IMG/VR virus record: IMGVR_UViG_3300046743_000040
Coordinates: 1-59,076 of that record
DNA length: 59,076 nucleotides
Strand: one strand, 5' to 3'
Origin: a virus
In this document: piece by piece, positions 52,631 through 59,076 of the stretch
Layout: each line of letters begins with the position of its first letter
Numbering within the stretch: the first letter of the stretch is position 1
Notes under the pieces: model-generated
Databases searched by the model: none
Told to the model about the DNA's origin: nothing
The model's input: only the letters and a program-made list of their open reading frames with translations
Translations under genes and position numbers: made by a program

Positions 52631-53555
52631 TGTTCAGTTCCTTCAGTTTTTGCGCCGCGTAGTCTTTTAATGATACTCCAAGTCGCTTGGCGATAGCGGC
52701 CTCAGAGGAGGTCAGTTTAACCGTGTTGCGTGATGTAGCAGTATTTCTACCACTCGGGGCCACCACGGAGCCAGCCTGACGTTGCGGTTTTCTGTCCTCT
52801 TCAACATCGTCAAACCTATCTGGGTAACGTTGCCTCATAGCAACATCAATTCGACTATAGTATGTATCGGAAGAAGAATCAACTCCTTCTTCTACTAGCT
52901 CCTGATGCACAAGCATAGCATATCGCTCCATAGCCTTATCCTCAGTAAACCAAGGATTACGGGATACCCATTCTTGCGCCTTTTTATCAGGTTCAGGTGC
53001 ACGAGGTCTAGGCGCAGGAGCAGGTTGTTCAGGCGCTTCGGCAGAACGAGGCTTCCAGTTTTCAATGCGATCAGCTTCGGTCTGTAATTTGACCATAGCT
53101 GACTGCGCTTCAATAACCGCGTCAGAATCACCCGCATCATACGCCTGTTTATAAGCTGCCTTTGCCTGCGAAAGCTCAGACTCATTACGTGCTTTTGCCT
53201 GTGTAATGAGAACTCCCTCACCCTCAGACAAGTTTTTGCGTAGGTTGTCAGCCTCACTTTTAGCACTTTGCGCGTACTGTATAGCCGCTTCGCGTTCACG
53301 TTCTGCTTCTTCTTTGCGTCTACGCTCTTCGTGAAACTCAAACTTTAGTTTTTTAATCCGTTTTTGTACGGACTCACTATGTTTTTCAAGGTCATCATCT
53401 TCAGGGATATCAGCTTCTTCGCCTTTGGCTCGGCGTGGTCGGCCTTTATCCTCTTCAGGAGTATCGTCTTCAACCTCTACAACAATGTCTTCAGACGAAT
53501 CCATATTGACTTCTACGGTGCCCGTATCTTCTACGGCTTGCTCTGCGCCACTCAT
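52623..53555 (-). CDS. Scaffolding protein, 310 aa
   Basis: Guides capsid assembly and then leaves the head. It has the expected features: acidic start (EDIVVEVEDDTPEEDKG), long charged coiled coil (about 60-170: KRIKKLKFEFHEERRRKEEAERERE), a Pro/Ala-rich hinge near 185 (QPAPAPRPRAPEP), and a helical C-terminal part ending LGVSLKDYAAQKLKELNNG. Position between portal and capsid genes agrees. No protease is encoded nearby. Confidence 0.8.
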   Translation of the reverse strand: MSGAEQAVEDTGTVEVNMDSSEDIVVEVEDDTPEEDKGRPRRAKGEEADIPEDDDLEKHSESVQKRIKKLKFEFHEERRRKEEAEREREAAIQYAQSAKSEADNLRKNLSEGEGVLITQAKARNESELSQAKAAYKQAYDAGDSDAVIEAQSAMVKLQTEADRIENWKPRSAEAPEQPAPAPRPRAPEPDKKAQEWVSRNPWFTEDKAMERYAMLVHQELVEEGVDSSSDTYYSRIDVAMRQRYPDRFDDVEEDRKPQRQAGSVVAPSGRNTATSRNTVKLTSSEAAIAKRLGVSLKDYAAQKLKELNNG

Positions 53556-53920
53556 GCTCTACTATACCCCCGTGGGTCTTCTACCACTGCTTCTACAGTG
53601 TCATCGTTGATAATACGAAACTCTTTACCCATCACTTTAAATCTAGTGCCTGAGTAAGAACGGAAGATTACAAAGTCTCCCTCCTCACAGTAAGGTCCAC
53701 TGGGGAACCGTTCTTTGTCTGTGTAAGCCTCGGGTCCGGTTTTTATAACAAACCCAATGATAGATGCTGTCTCCTCCATAGATTTAAGAGCATCGGGCAT
53801 AATAACACCGCCTTCTGTCTTTCCGTCTAATTCTGGGACTGCAATTAAGACTTTAAAGCCTTTGGGTTCGGGAAGTTTAGCTTGCAGTTCGCTATCTTCT
53901 ACTTTGTTGGCCGCGTACAT
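53552..53920 (-). CDS. GroES-like co-chaperonin, 122 aa
   Basis: Probably works with the host GroEL to fold the capsid protein. The sequence has the Cpn10 order: first strand GFKVLIAVPEL, a mobile loop GKTEGGVIMPDALKSME, VIKTGPEAY, the CEEGDFVIFRSYSGTRFKVMGKEFRIINDDTVEAVV barrel. T4 gp31 and other phage co-chaperonins are functionally similar. It overlaps the scaffold gene start (ATGA), so it is produced with the head proteins. Confidence 0.8.
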   Translation of the reverse strand: MYAANKVEDSELQAKLPEPKGFKVLIAVPELDGKTEGGVIMPDALKSMEETASIIGFVIKTGPEAYTDKERFPSGPYCEEGDFVIFRSYSGTRFKVMGKEFRIINDDTVEAVVEDPRGYSRA

Positions 53921-53961
53921 TTTAGTCTCCTAGCAGTGATTGAAGGCTCACAGCGCCCTAG

Positions 53962-53984
53962 CGTGGATCATCCACGTATTTTTT
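53962..53984 (+). terminator. Hairpin with T run on the + strand
   Basis: CGTGG and CCACG (53962-53976, loop ATCAT) are followed on the + strand by TATTTTTT. The surrounding genes are on the minus strand, so it would stop antisense transcription; on the minus strand it is only a leader hairpin before the co-chaperonin gene. Confidence 0.45.
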
Positions 53985-54001
53985 CCATACAACTAAAAGT
54001 T

Positions 54002-54190
54002 CTATGTATCAATATATCGTTGTTCAACTTCTTTAATTTCTGTAGCTATGTTGCCCAACGCCTCGTACTCACCTACAAACTTCCAGTATTCCCTGTCATT
54101 TGTAGCGCCACCACCTGCTAGATGATGACGTATTGCGCTACGTTGCTCCTCTATACGGTTCAACACCGTTAGGAATATGCTCTGCTCCAC
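54002..54190 (-). CDS. Small helical protein after the portal gene, 62 aa
   Basis: GTG start three bases after the portal stop, with AGGGA upstream. It is all-helical and charged: FLTVLNRIEEQRSAIRHHLAGGGATNDREYWKFVGEYEALGNIATEIKEVEQRY. I recall similar short proteins after portal genes in marine phages; their role is unknown, perhaps head assembly. Confidence 0.65.
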   Translation of the reverse strand: MEQSIFLTVLNRIEEQRSAIRHHLAGGGATNDREYWKFVGEYEALGNIATEIKEVEQRYIDT

Positions 54191-54193
54191 GTA

Positions 54194-56635
54194 TTAGTCC
54201 CTATCGTTTATGTCTCTAGCTGCTTCCATCGCTAGTTTAATAGCTGTGGTATCTTCTTCTGTTTGCAACTCGGCTACTTTTAGCTGTATGTTAGCCGCTG
54301 CTTTGGTGTTTTCGGCCTCTAAACGGTCTTCCTGAACCCCAATATTGGCTCGTTTAGTCTCCATATCAAGCTGCAGCTTTGCCTGATCCATCTTCATCAT
54401 GTGCTGAAGCTCTTGCTCTTTGATAGCCATCTCACGCTGCTGTAGCTGTGTCAGAGGGTCTGCCTGTTGTTTGGCGTTCTCCTCTGCGGCTACCTCGGCT
54501 TGATCCTTCTTGAGTAGCTGTCCTGCCGCCTGTGCGACCACCTTAGACAGTTCAAGCTCTACAGACTCGGGTAGTGGCTCATCCTGATTAGGTAGCTCTG
54601 TGCCTAGCTGTGCTTCGATCTCTTTGCGATACTGTAATGCTATGTGTTCTGTGACATGAGCCTGCATAGCGGCTTGTATGGCCCCTGCAAACGGCGACTG
54701 CCCCACAATCTGCTGTATCTTGGGGTCTTGTAGTGCCGCCATGTGAGTCATAATATGTGCTTCGTGATCCTGATACGAGAACGCTTTTACAGGCTCTTGC
54801 TTCATTATCGACATATTCTCAGACACAGGATCAGCAGGTTTGATATCATCAGGCAGTTTTATAATATCTTCTGCGTCTGGAATACCCAGAACCTCAAGCA
54901 TTTGACGGTGTAGTTTACCTAAATCATACAACTGTGGTGCTTGTTGCGACATTTGTAAGGCTGCTTGGTACTGCATAATGCGTTGCGCCATAGTAGCAGC
55001 GTTAGGATCAGACACGGGTACTACGTCTACGCGTCCGTCAAAGTCTGCAGCGCGGTCCGCAGGCTCATCCATCTCATATGCGTACTCAGAGGGCATATAG
55101 TCATGCACAATACGGGCCAGAATACGTAGTTCTTCCTTCATAGCCGCGTGTAGGCGCGCTTGTACGCCCGACATAACCTTCATAGACCGTTCCATAAGCG
55201 CCAGTGTGGTGCCTACAGGAGCCTGTGCGTTCATATCACCTACCTGCATGTCCCCTACAGAGCCAATGCGCCGTCCTTCCTCAACCACGTTGTTTAGGAG
55301 GGTATACAGCACCTGTGACGGCTCTTTATACGGTAGGAAGGTAATAGAATCCTTGATCGCTCCACCCGGAACGTCAACATCCCTAAATTCTCCGGGCATC
55401 AGGGGTGTATTGTCCCCTTTTATCCGCATACCACGCGATTTTAGACCCGCTGGTAAGTTAGATAGCGTCCCAGCGTCGATAAGCTGCCGCATAATGGACG
55501 TGGCGGACTTTGCCAGCCCACCTATGGTGTGGATCAAGCCTGTCCCATAAAATCCCATCCCCGGCAGGTATGGATAATGTACAAAATGGCTGCGTTTCCG
55601 CCTTTTTTTATCCTCTTCGTACCAATTTCTGCGTATTGCTAGAATTATACGCGAAGATTTGTCCATAGTAATTACAAATGGGAGCGCCAGACCGTCAGGA
55701 TCATCAAATGGCTCGGGTAGTATGATATCTACGTGCATTTCTAACAACGTGTGGCGTGGGTCATCGCTGTAAACAGGCTCTGTCCCGTCCATTTCGTTGT
55801 ATTTTTCTTCAATGTCCGTAATATCACGCGTTGGTTCCGGTAATTCTACGTCTGCGTAGAACCCATTTACCTGCAACGCACGAATTTCTTCGTAAGTTTT
55901 CTTCATAACGTGTGTGTAGCGCGGACAAGTACGCAAATTAGACGCGCCATAGGACGCTACAAAGTCTTCCGCAGGTACGAACACAGACACAGGGCGTTCT
56001 AAGATCGGATCGTAGTAAATTTTCTTAAATGCAGAGCCAGCCAACGGAAGTTTGAACAGCATCTGCTCCATTTCGTTCCGATAGTCGGGCATTTCTTCCG
56101 TTATAAGGTAATTAAGTTCTGTTTCTACACGTTGAGATTGTTTAAATTTCTCAGGTGTCATCTTACCAACGATTTTTGACTTAACAGGACCGGATGCAGG
56201 CATAAGTTCACTCATAGCCTGCGCTTGGAACCGTACTACAGCCTCGGTGAGCATAGGATGGTACACCCCAGAAGCCCCCTGCCAAGGCTGTGAACGGTCC
56301 TCAATCTTCATACCCAGTAAATCTAAGCCGTTTATGTATGATGTAGCCCATTCTTTACGTGACGCGCGGTCATTATCAAAGTCTTCAACTAGCTCAGACG
56401 CCATGCTCTCCAACATCGCGTCCTCAATACCTTCGGCTAGGTTCGCGTTGTGATCTGCCATAGCTGCATCAAGGTCATCATCAAGGCCGGGACTTCCGAA
56501 GTTTATAACTACAGACCCATCATCCATCTCGACTTCAACTGCGCTATCAGCGTCGGCCATAACTTCTACTTCCAAGTCTGGACCTTCGCCTAATAACTCA
56601 ACCTCATTGGGAGTCATCATCTTTTCAATCGCCAT
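54194..56635 (-). CDS. Portal protein, 813 aa
   Basis: Dodecameric DNA gate at one head vertex. After a long acidic N-terminus, RKEWATSYINGLDLLGMKIEDRSQPWQGASGVYHPMLTEAVVRFQAQ is a typical podovirus portal start. FKKIYYDPILERPVSVFVPAEDFVASYGASN and PAGLKSRGMRIKGDNTPLMPGEFRDV continue the pattern. The C-terminal ~150 residues are Gln/Glu/Lys-rich coiled coil, forming the barrel. Length is somewhat above the P22 portal. It lies between large terminase and co-chaperonin. Confidence 0.9.
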   Translation of the reverse strand: MAIEKMMTPNEVELLGEGPDLEVEVMADADSAVEVEMDDGSVVINFGSPGLDDDLDAAMADHNANLAEGIEDAMLESMASELVEDFDNDRASRKEWATSYINGLDLLGMKIEDRSQPWQGASGVYHPMLTEAVVRFQAQAMSELMPASGPVKSKIVGKMTPEKFKQSQRVETELNYLITEEMPDYRNEMEQMLFKLPLAGSAFKKIYYDPILERPVSVFVPAEDFVASYGASNLRTCPRYTHVMKKTYEEIRALQVNGFYADVELPEPTRDITDIEEKYNEMDGTEPVYSDDPRHTLLEMHVDIILPEPFDDPDGLALPFVITMDKSSRIILAIRRNWYEEDKKRRKRSHFVHYPYLPGMGFYGTGLIHTIGGLAKSATSIMRQLIDAGTLSNLPAGLKSRGMRIKGDNTPLMPGEFRDVDVPGGAIKDSITFLPYKEPSQVLYTLLNNVVEEGRRIGSVGDMQVGDMNAQAPVGTTLALMERSMKVMSGVQARLHAAMKEELRILARIVHDYMPSEYAYEMDEPADRAADFDGRVDVVPVSDPNAATMAQRIMQYQAALQMSQQAPQLYDLGKLHRQMLEVLGIPDAEDIIKLPDDIKPADPVSENMSIMKQEPVKAFSYQDHEAHIMTHMAALQDPKIQQIVGQSPFAGAIQAAMQAHVTEHIALQYRKEIEAQLGTELPNQDEPLPESVELELSKVVAQAAGQLLKKDQAEVAAEENAKQQADPLTQLQQREMAIKEQELQHMMKMDQAKLQLDMETKRANIGVQEDRLEAENTKAAANIQLKVAELQTEEDTTAIKLAMEAARDINDRD

Positions 56636-56799
56636 GTCGGGCCTCGCTACGGTGTTTCTTTTGTAATTCTAACAAATAAATATGTCTTTGTCGATGTGAG
56701 GGTGCCCTATAGGTTGGGAGGAAACCCAGAACACCCCCACGGGACGCGGCCAGCGTCCTATAGGCGTGATACCAAAACCTACATGATAAAGCTAGCACG
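56636..56799 (-). other. Intergenic region between terminase and portal
   Basis: Two copies of the palindrome CCTATAGG (56706-56713 and 56757-56764) flank a hairpin GGACGC/GCGTCC at 56742-56758 (loop GGCCA). Downstream lies an AT-rich stretch before the portal start. It is one of the few sizeable gaps in the leftward arm. It may hold a promoter or a packaging recognition site; no sigma70 promoter of good quality was found. Confidence 0.45.
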
Positions 56800-58344
56800 T
56801 TAATAATAGTCCGCTCTTTGGGGTATATCAGGCTCGTCATCCCACACATCAGTGGGTAGTCGTATGAACCCACCCTGTCTGAAACGCAACAGGGCCATGA
56901 CTGTAGAGTCAACTTGGTCATCGTTAGACATAAACGGAAACCCAGCTATTTCTTCTACTAACTCTTCTGCCCATCGTTTAGCGGGAACCCAACACAGCTC
57001 TGACCGTATTATGTCAGCCACAGAGTTAAGACGTGCCATCTTATCGCCCGACCCACGGTGAGGTGTGTACTCCTGCACAGGCAAGTCCATACGTCTCATC
57101 TCTTGATACAGGGCTGACCCCGATGACTTCTTTTCCACGATGAACGCGTCTGGCTCCCAATCATGGTATTCCCGTACAGCTAGCTCCTTTAGCTCTGGGA
57201 ACTCCATACGTTCTTTTATAGCGTTCAGCAGGATGAGGTTGTGCATCTCCTCTTCTTCGTTGAAGAACACCCCCCACGTTGTCAGCGATGTATAGTCAGC
57301 GCGGTTGTGTTTCTCGGCTGCAGCATCAAGCGACATTATGATATACTCACAGTCAGGCGGATCATCGTCTGCCCATATGCGCCACCACTCACGTTTGACG
57401 ATGGACGCTTCTTCTGCGGTGGGTTGCTGCTGATACTGTGCGTTCCACTGAAACGTGGGCATAGATGACTTTGTGCGTAGCAGCGCCTCTAAGTCAAAGA
57501 ACTCAGGCCACAGTGGTTTTTGTATGGGCTTACCGTCATCATCTTCGGAGTCTAGGATGGCGGGGAACTCTATAATCTCAAACTGATCTGACTTCTCGTT
57601 CTTGACCATATCAGCAGTCACACGACCTGTCAGGTCATCCATGTGCCAGCGCGTCTGTATGATAGCTACTCGACCACCCGGCATAAGACGAGTACGCGCA
57701 CCAAAGGTATACCACTCGTATGCTCTCTCAAACACGGAGAAGTTGCCGTTGATAACATCTTGTTCTGAGTGGGGGTCGTCAATGAGCAGGAGGTCAGCGC
57801 CCCGACCAGCAAGAGCAGAACCAACGCCACACGCATAATACTCACCACCAAAATTCGTATTCCAACGCCCCGCAGACTTACTATCCACCGCCAACTTAAC
57901 TGTAGGGAATATAGCTTTGTATTCATCTAAGGAGATAAGGTTACGTACCTTACGTCCGAAGTCCACAGCTAGGTCAGTGGTGTGCGACACCATCATAACC
58001 TTCTTATTAGGATTACGACCTAAGAACCACGCAGGGAAAAATATAGATACTAGCTGGGACTTGCCGTGACGTGGAGGTATGTTGACGCAGATACGGTCCT
58101 CGTCCCCCGCCTCAATAGCCATCAGCAGATCAGCAAGAATACGATGGTGACGCCCTACTATGTAGTCATCTTGCATCCGTTTACAGAACTCTATCAGGTC
58201 ATCGTAGGCGGTCTTGTTGCGCTTACGTATACCTAACTCTTCTACTAGCTTGTCTATCTCGGCTATTTCTTCGTCTGAGAAGCTGTCCAAATTGTCCAGC
58301 ATGTGCTGAACTTCATCCTCGGAGAAGCCCACATTATCCTTCAT
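56800..58344 (-). CDS. terL: Terminase large subunit, 514 aa
   Basis: ATPase-nuclease that packages the genome. Walker A is PPRHGKSQ (90-97), Walker B is LLLIDDPH, coupling motif follows in AIIQTRWHMDDLTG, and the nuclease domain has IMSLDAAAEKHNRADYTS. This arrangement is the Terminase_6-like type. Its start overlaps the end of the preceding gene by 11 bases. An overlapping ORF on the same strand near its 3' end is a shadow. Confidence 0.95.
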   Translation of the reverse strand: MKDNVGFSEDEVQHMLDNLDSFSDEEIAEIDKLVEELGIRKRNKTAYDDLIEFCKRMQDDYIVGRHHRILADLLMAIEAGDEDRICVNIPPRHGKSQLVSIFFPAWFLGRNPNKKVMMVSHTTDLAVDFGRKVRNLISLDEYKAIFPTVKLAVDSKSAGRWNTNFGGEYYACGVGSALAGRGADLLLIDDPHSEQDVINGNFSVFERAYEWYTFGARTRLMPGGRVAIIQTRWHMDDLTGRVTADMVKNEKSDQFEIIEFPAILDSEDDDGKPIQKPLWPEFFDLEALLRTKSSMPTFQWNAQYQQQPTAEEASIVKREWWRIWADDDPPDCEYIIMSLDAAAEKHNRADYTSLTTWGVFFNEEEEMHNLILLNAIKERMEFPELKELAVREYHDWEPDAFIVEKKSSGSALYQEMRRMDLPVQEYTPHRGSGDKMARLNSVADIIRSELCWVPAKRWAEELVEEIAGFPFMSNDDQVDSTVMALLRFRQGGFIRLPTDVWDDEPDIPQRADYY

Positions 58345-58951
58345 CGTCTAACCCTAGCTCGGCGTCTATGTCTATGGGCGTATTATCGACAGGTGTGGCG
58401 TCTATGATCTCGGCATCTTCTACATCATCGTCTGGCGTAACATCTACGAGTTTAGTTAACTTATCTCGCAGTCTATCTCTGATATCGTCTGTAGTCTGGT
58501 GAGTGACAGTTACTTCGGCTTTCTCGGCAAACAGCCCCACGTCTGAGACCTTACCTAATAGTTCTAGTGCGCGTATACGTATCCGTGCGTCTGGGTTCTC
58601 GGTCTCTTCGATTAGCTTGTTTGTGACTAGGTGCCTTATCTGGGTACTACTCTTAACGACTGAATGACCAAAATCTTTAAGGATTCGATCAGTTAAAAGC
58701 AACGTAGCAGGCGTCAGCGCCGCCGTTCTCTTCGGCGTGGCCTTCTTCGTAGTCATTATAGGGTCCGCAGCAAACGCGGTGGCTATCTTGGCAGCGTTGT
58801 CTTTATCCTCTGCCGTCACCTGTATATCCAACCCATGCGATGCAAGCAGCTTGGATGTTTCTGCAGCAGCAGATATTCTATCGGCCAACTTAATCTTTGT
58901 CGCTGAATCGGGCAGAGGGATACCTACCTCCGGTTCTACAGTTATGGTCAC
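58334..58951 (-). CDS. Probable terminase small subunit or accessory protein, 205 aa
   Basis: Located directly before the large terminase with an 11-base overlap, the usual place of the small subunit. It has a helical central region (RTAALTPATLLLTDRILKDFGHSVVKSSTQIRHLVTNKLIEETENPDARIRIRALELLGKVSDVGLF), a pattern seen in terminase-associated proteins, and an acidic C-terminal tail (DDDVEDAEIID.. DIDAELGLDDEG). I see no clear HTH. GTG start overlapping the upstream stop (GTGA). Confidence 0.6.
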   Translation of the reverse strand: MTITVEPEVGIPLPDSATKIKLADRISAAAETSKLLASHGLDIQVTAEDKDNAAKIATAFAADPIMTTKKATPKRTAALTPATLLLTDRILKDFGHSVVKSSTQIRHLVTNKLIEETENPDARIRIRALELLGKVSDVGLFAEKAEVTVTHQTTDDIRDRLRDKLTKLVDVTPDDDVEDAEIIDATPVDNTPIDIDAELGLDDEG

Positions 58952-59076
58952 TTGTATAAGTCCTCTATAAACTTAGCCAACTTAGCATCTTCTATATGCT
59001 TTGTCTGCTCCCGTATAAGTTCTTGCTGTTTCTCTATCTCAAGAAACTGCCGATCCAGTTCAGACAGCACGGGGAA
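58948..59076 (-). CDS. Partial gene cut by the window edge (C-terminal 42 aa)
   Basis: Open to the right edge and ending in a TGA that overlaps the next GTG. The visible part is a charged coiled coil: LDRQFLEIEKQQELIREQTK, then AKLAKFIEDLYK. It is the first known gene of the leftward arm and probably belongs with the terminase genes. The start is outside the window, or is the GTG at 59070 if the frame happens to begin there. Confidence 0.6.
   Translation of the reverse strand, partial: FPVLSELDRQFLEIEKQQELIREQTKHIEDAKLAKFIEDLYK

Noticed and set aside
56706-56764. CTATAGGG-like sequences resembling T7-type promoters
   Set aside because: The bases upstream of CTATAGG do not match a T7-type consensus, the two sites differ from each other, and no phage RNA polymerase gene is present in the window.
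56625-56921. Minus-strand frame of 98 codons at the terminase end
   Set aside because: It overlaps 122 bases of the large terminase gene in another frame, spans the non-coding gap, and has no conserved-looking sequence.

Overview
The window looks like most of the genome of a tailed, short-tailed (podovirus-type) bacteriophage, probably from a marine alphaproteobacterial or similar aquatic host. The morphology is inferred from the terminase, portal, P22/T7-like adaptor and internal virion proteins and from the absence of a tape measure, tail tube, sheath or baseplate. The marine origin is inferred from several small basic virion-cluster proteins, a cupredoxin-bearing virion protein and a Thr-Gly-Val repeat protein that recur in marine podoviruses, broadly like the HMO-2011 type. 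No integrase, phage RNA polymerase, tRNA or CRISPR array was recognised, which points to a lytic phage transcribed by the host sigma70 polymerase.

Layout. The genome has two opposed arms. Positions 1-22.9 kb are read rightward (+) and carry early and replication genes. Positions 59.1-22.9 kb are read leftward (-) and carry packaging, head, tail, lysis and ejection genes. The arms converge at a strong hairpin terminator at 22912-22939. The right edge cuts a minus-strand gene, so the window is not closed there.

1-10 kb: early accessory region. It holds mostly unrecognised small proteins, several with Cys-rich zinc knuckles. Embedded in it is a set made of a large helical protein, a MoxR-type AAA+ ATPase and a protein joining an HExxH zincin-like domain to a von Willebrand A domain. 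The region is studded with ten copies (plus one decayed copy) of an 18-bp palindrome. The palindrome usually sits 16-20 nt upstream of a start codon, but two copies lie inside reading frames without breaking them. A 900-bp non-coding stretch (1586-2498) holds a terminator, a composite repeat block, an array of GTTCC/GGAAC sites bounded by a 31-bp inverted repeat (a candidate origin or operator array), and a good sigma70 promoter.

10.2-22.9 kb: replication and recombination. Genes here encode a VRR-NUC nuclease, small HTH proteins, a family A DNA polymerase with 3'-5' exonuclease, a GIY-YIG nuclease, a Cas4/RecB-like nuclease, a SNF2-type helicase, a probable single-strand DNA-binding protein with an acidic tail, and a 936-residue primase-helicase. 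Most overlap by 4-20 nt and are probably translationally coupled.

22.9-59 kb (minus strand), in transcription order: a probable terminase accessory protein, large terminase, portal, a GroES-like co-chaperonin, scaffold, head proteins, major capsid protein followed by a UUCG-loop terminator, a run of very basic small proteins, head-tail adaptors, the cupredoxin-bearing protein, the repeat protein, a tail fibre with its own promoter and chaperone, a lysis cassette (several membrane proteins, putative holins and an M15-type endolysin), a 620-residue tail protein, and finally the ejected internal proteins, ending with a 2718-residue polyvalent protein that contains a zinc-protease motif.
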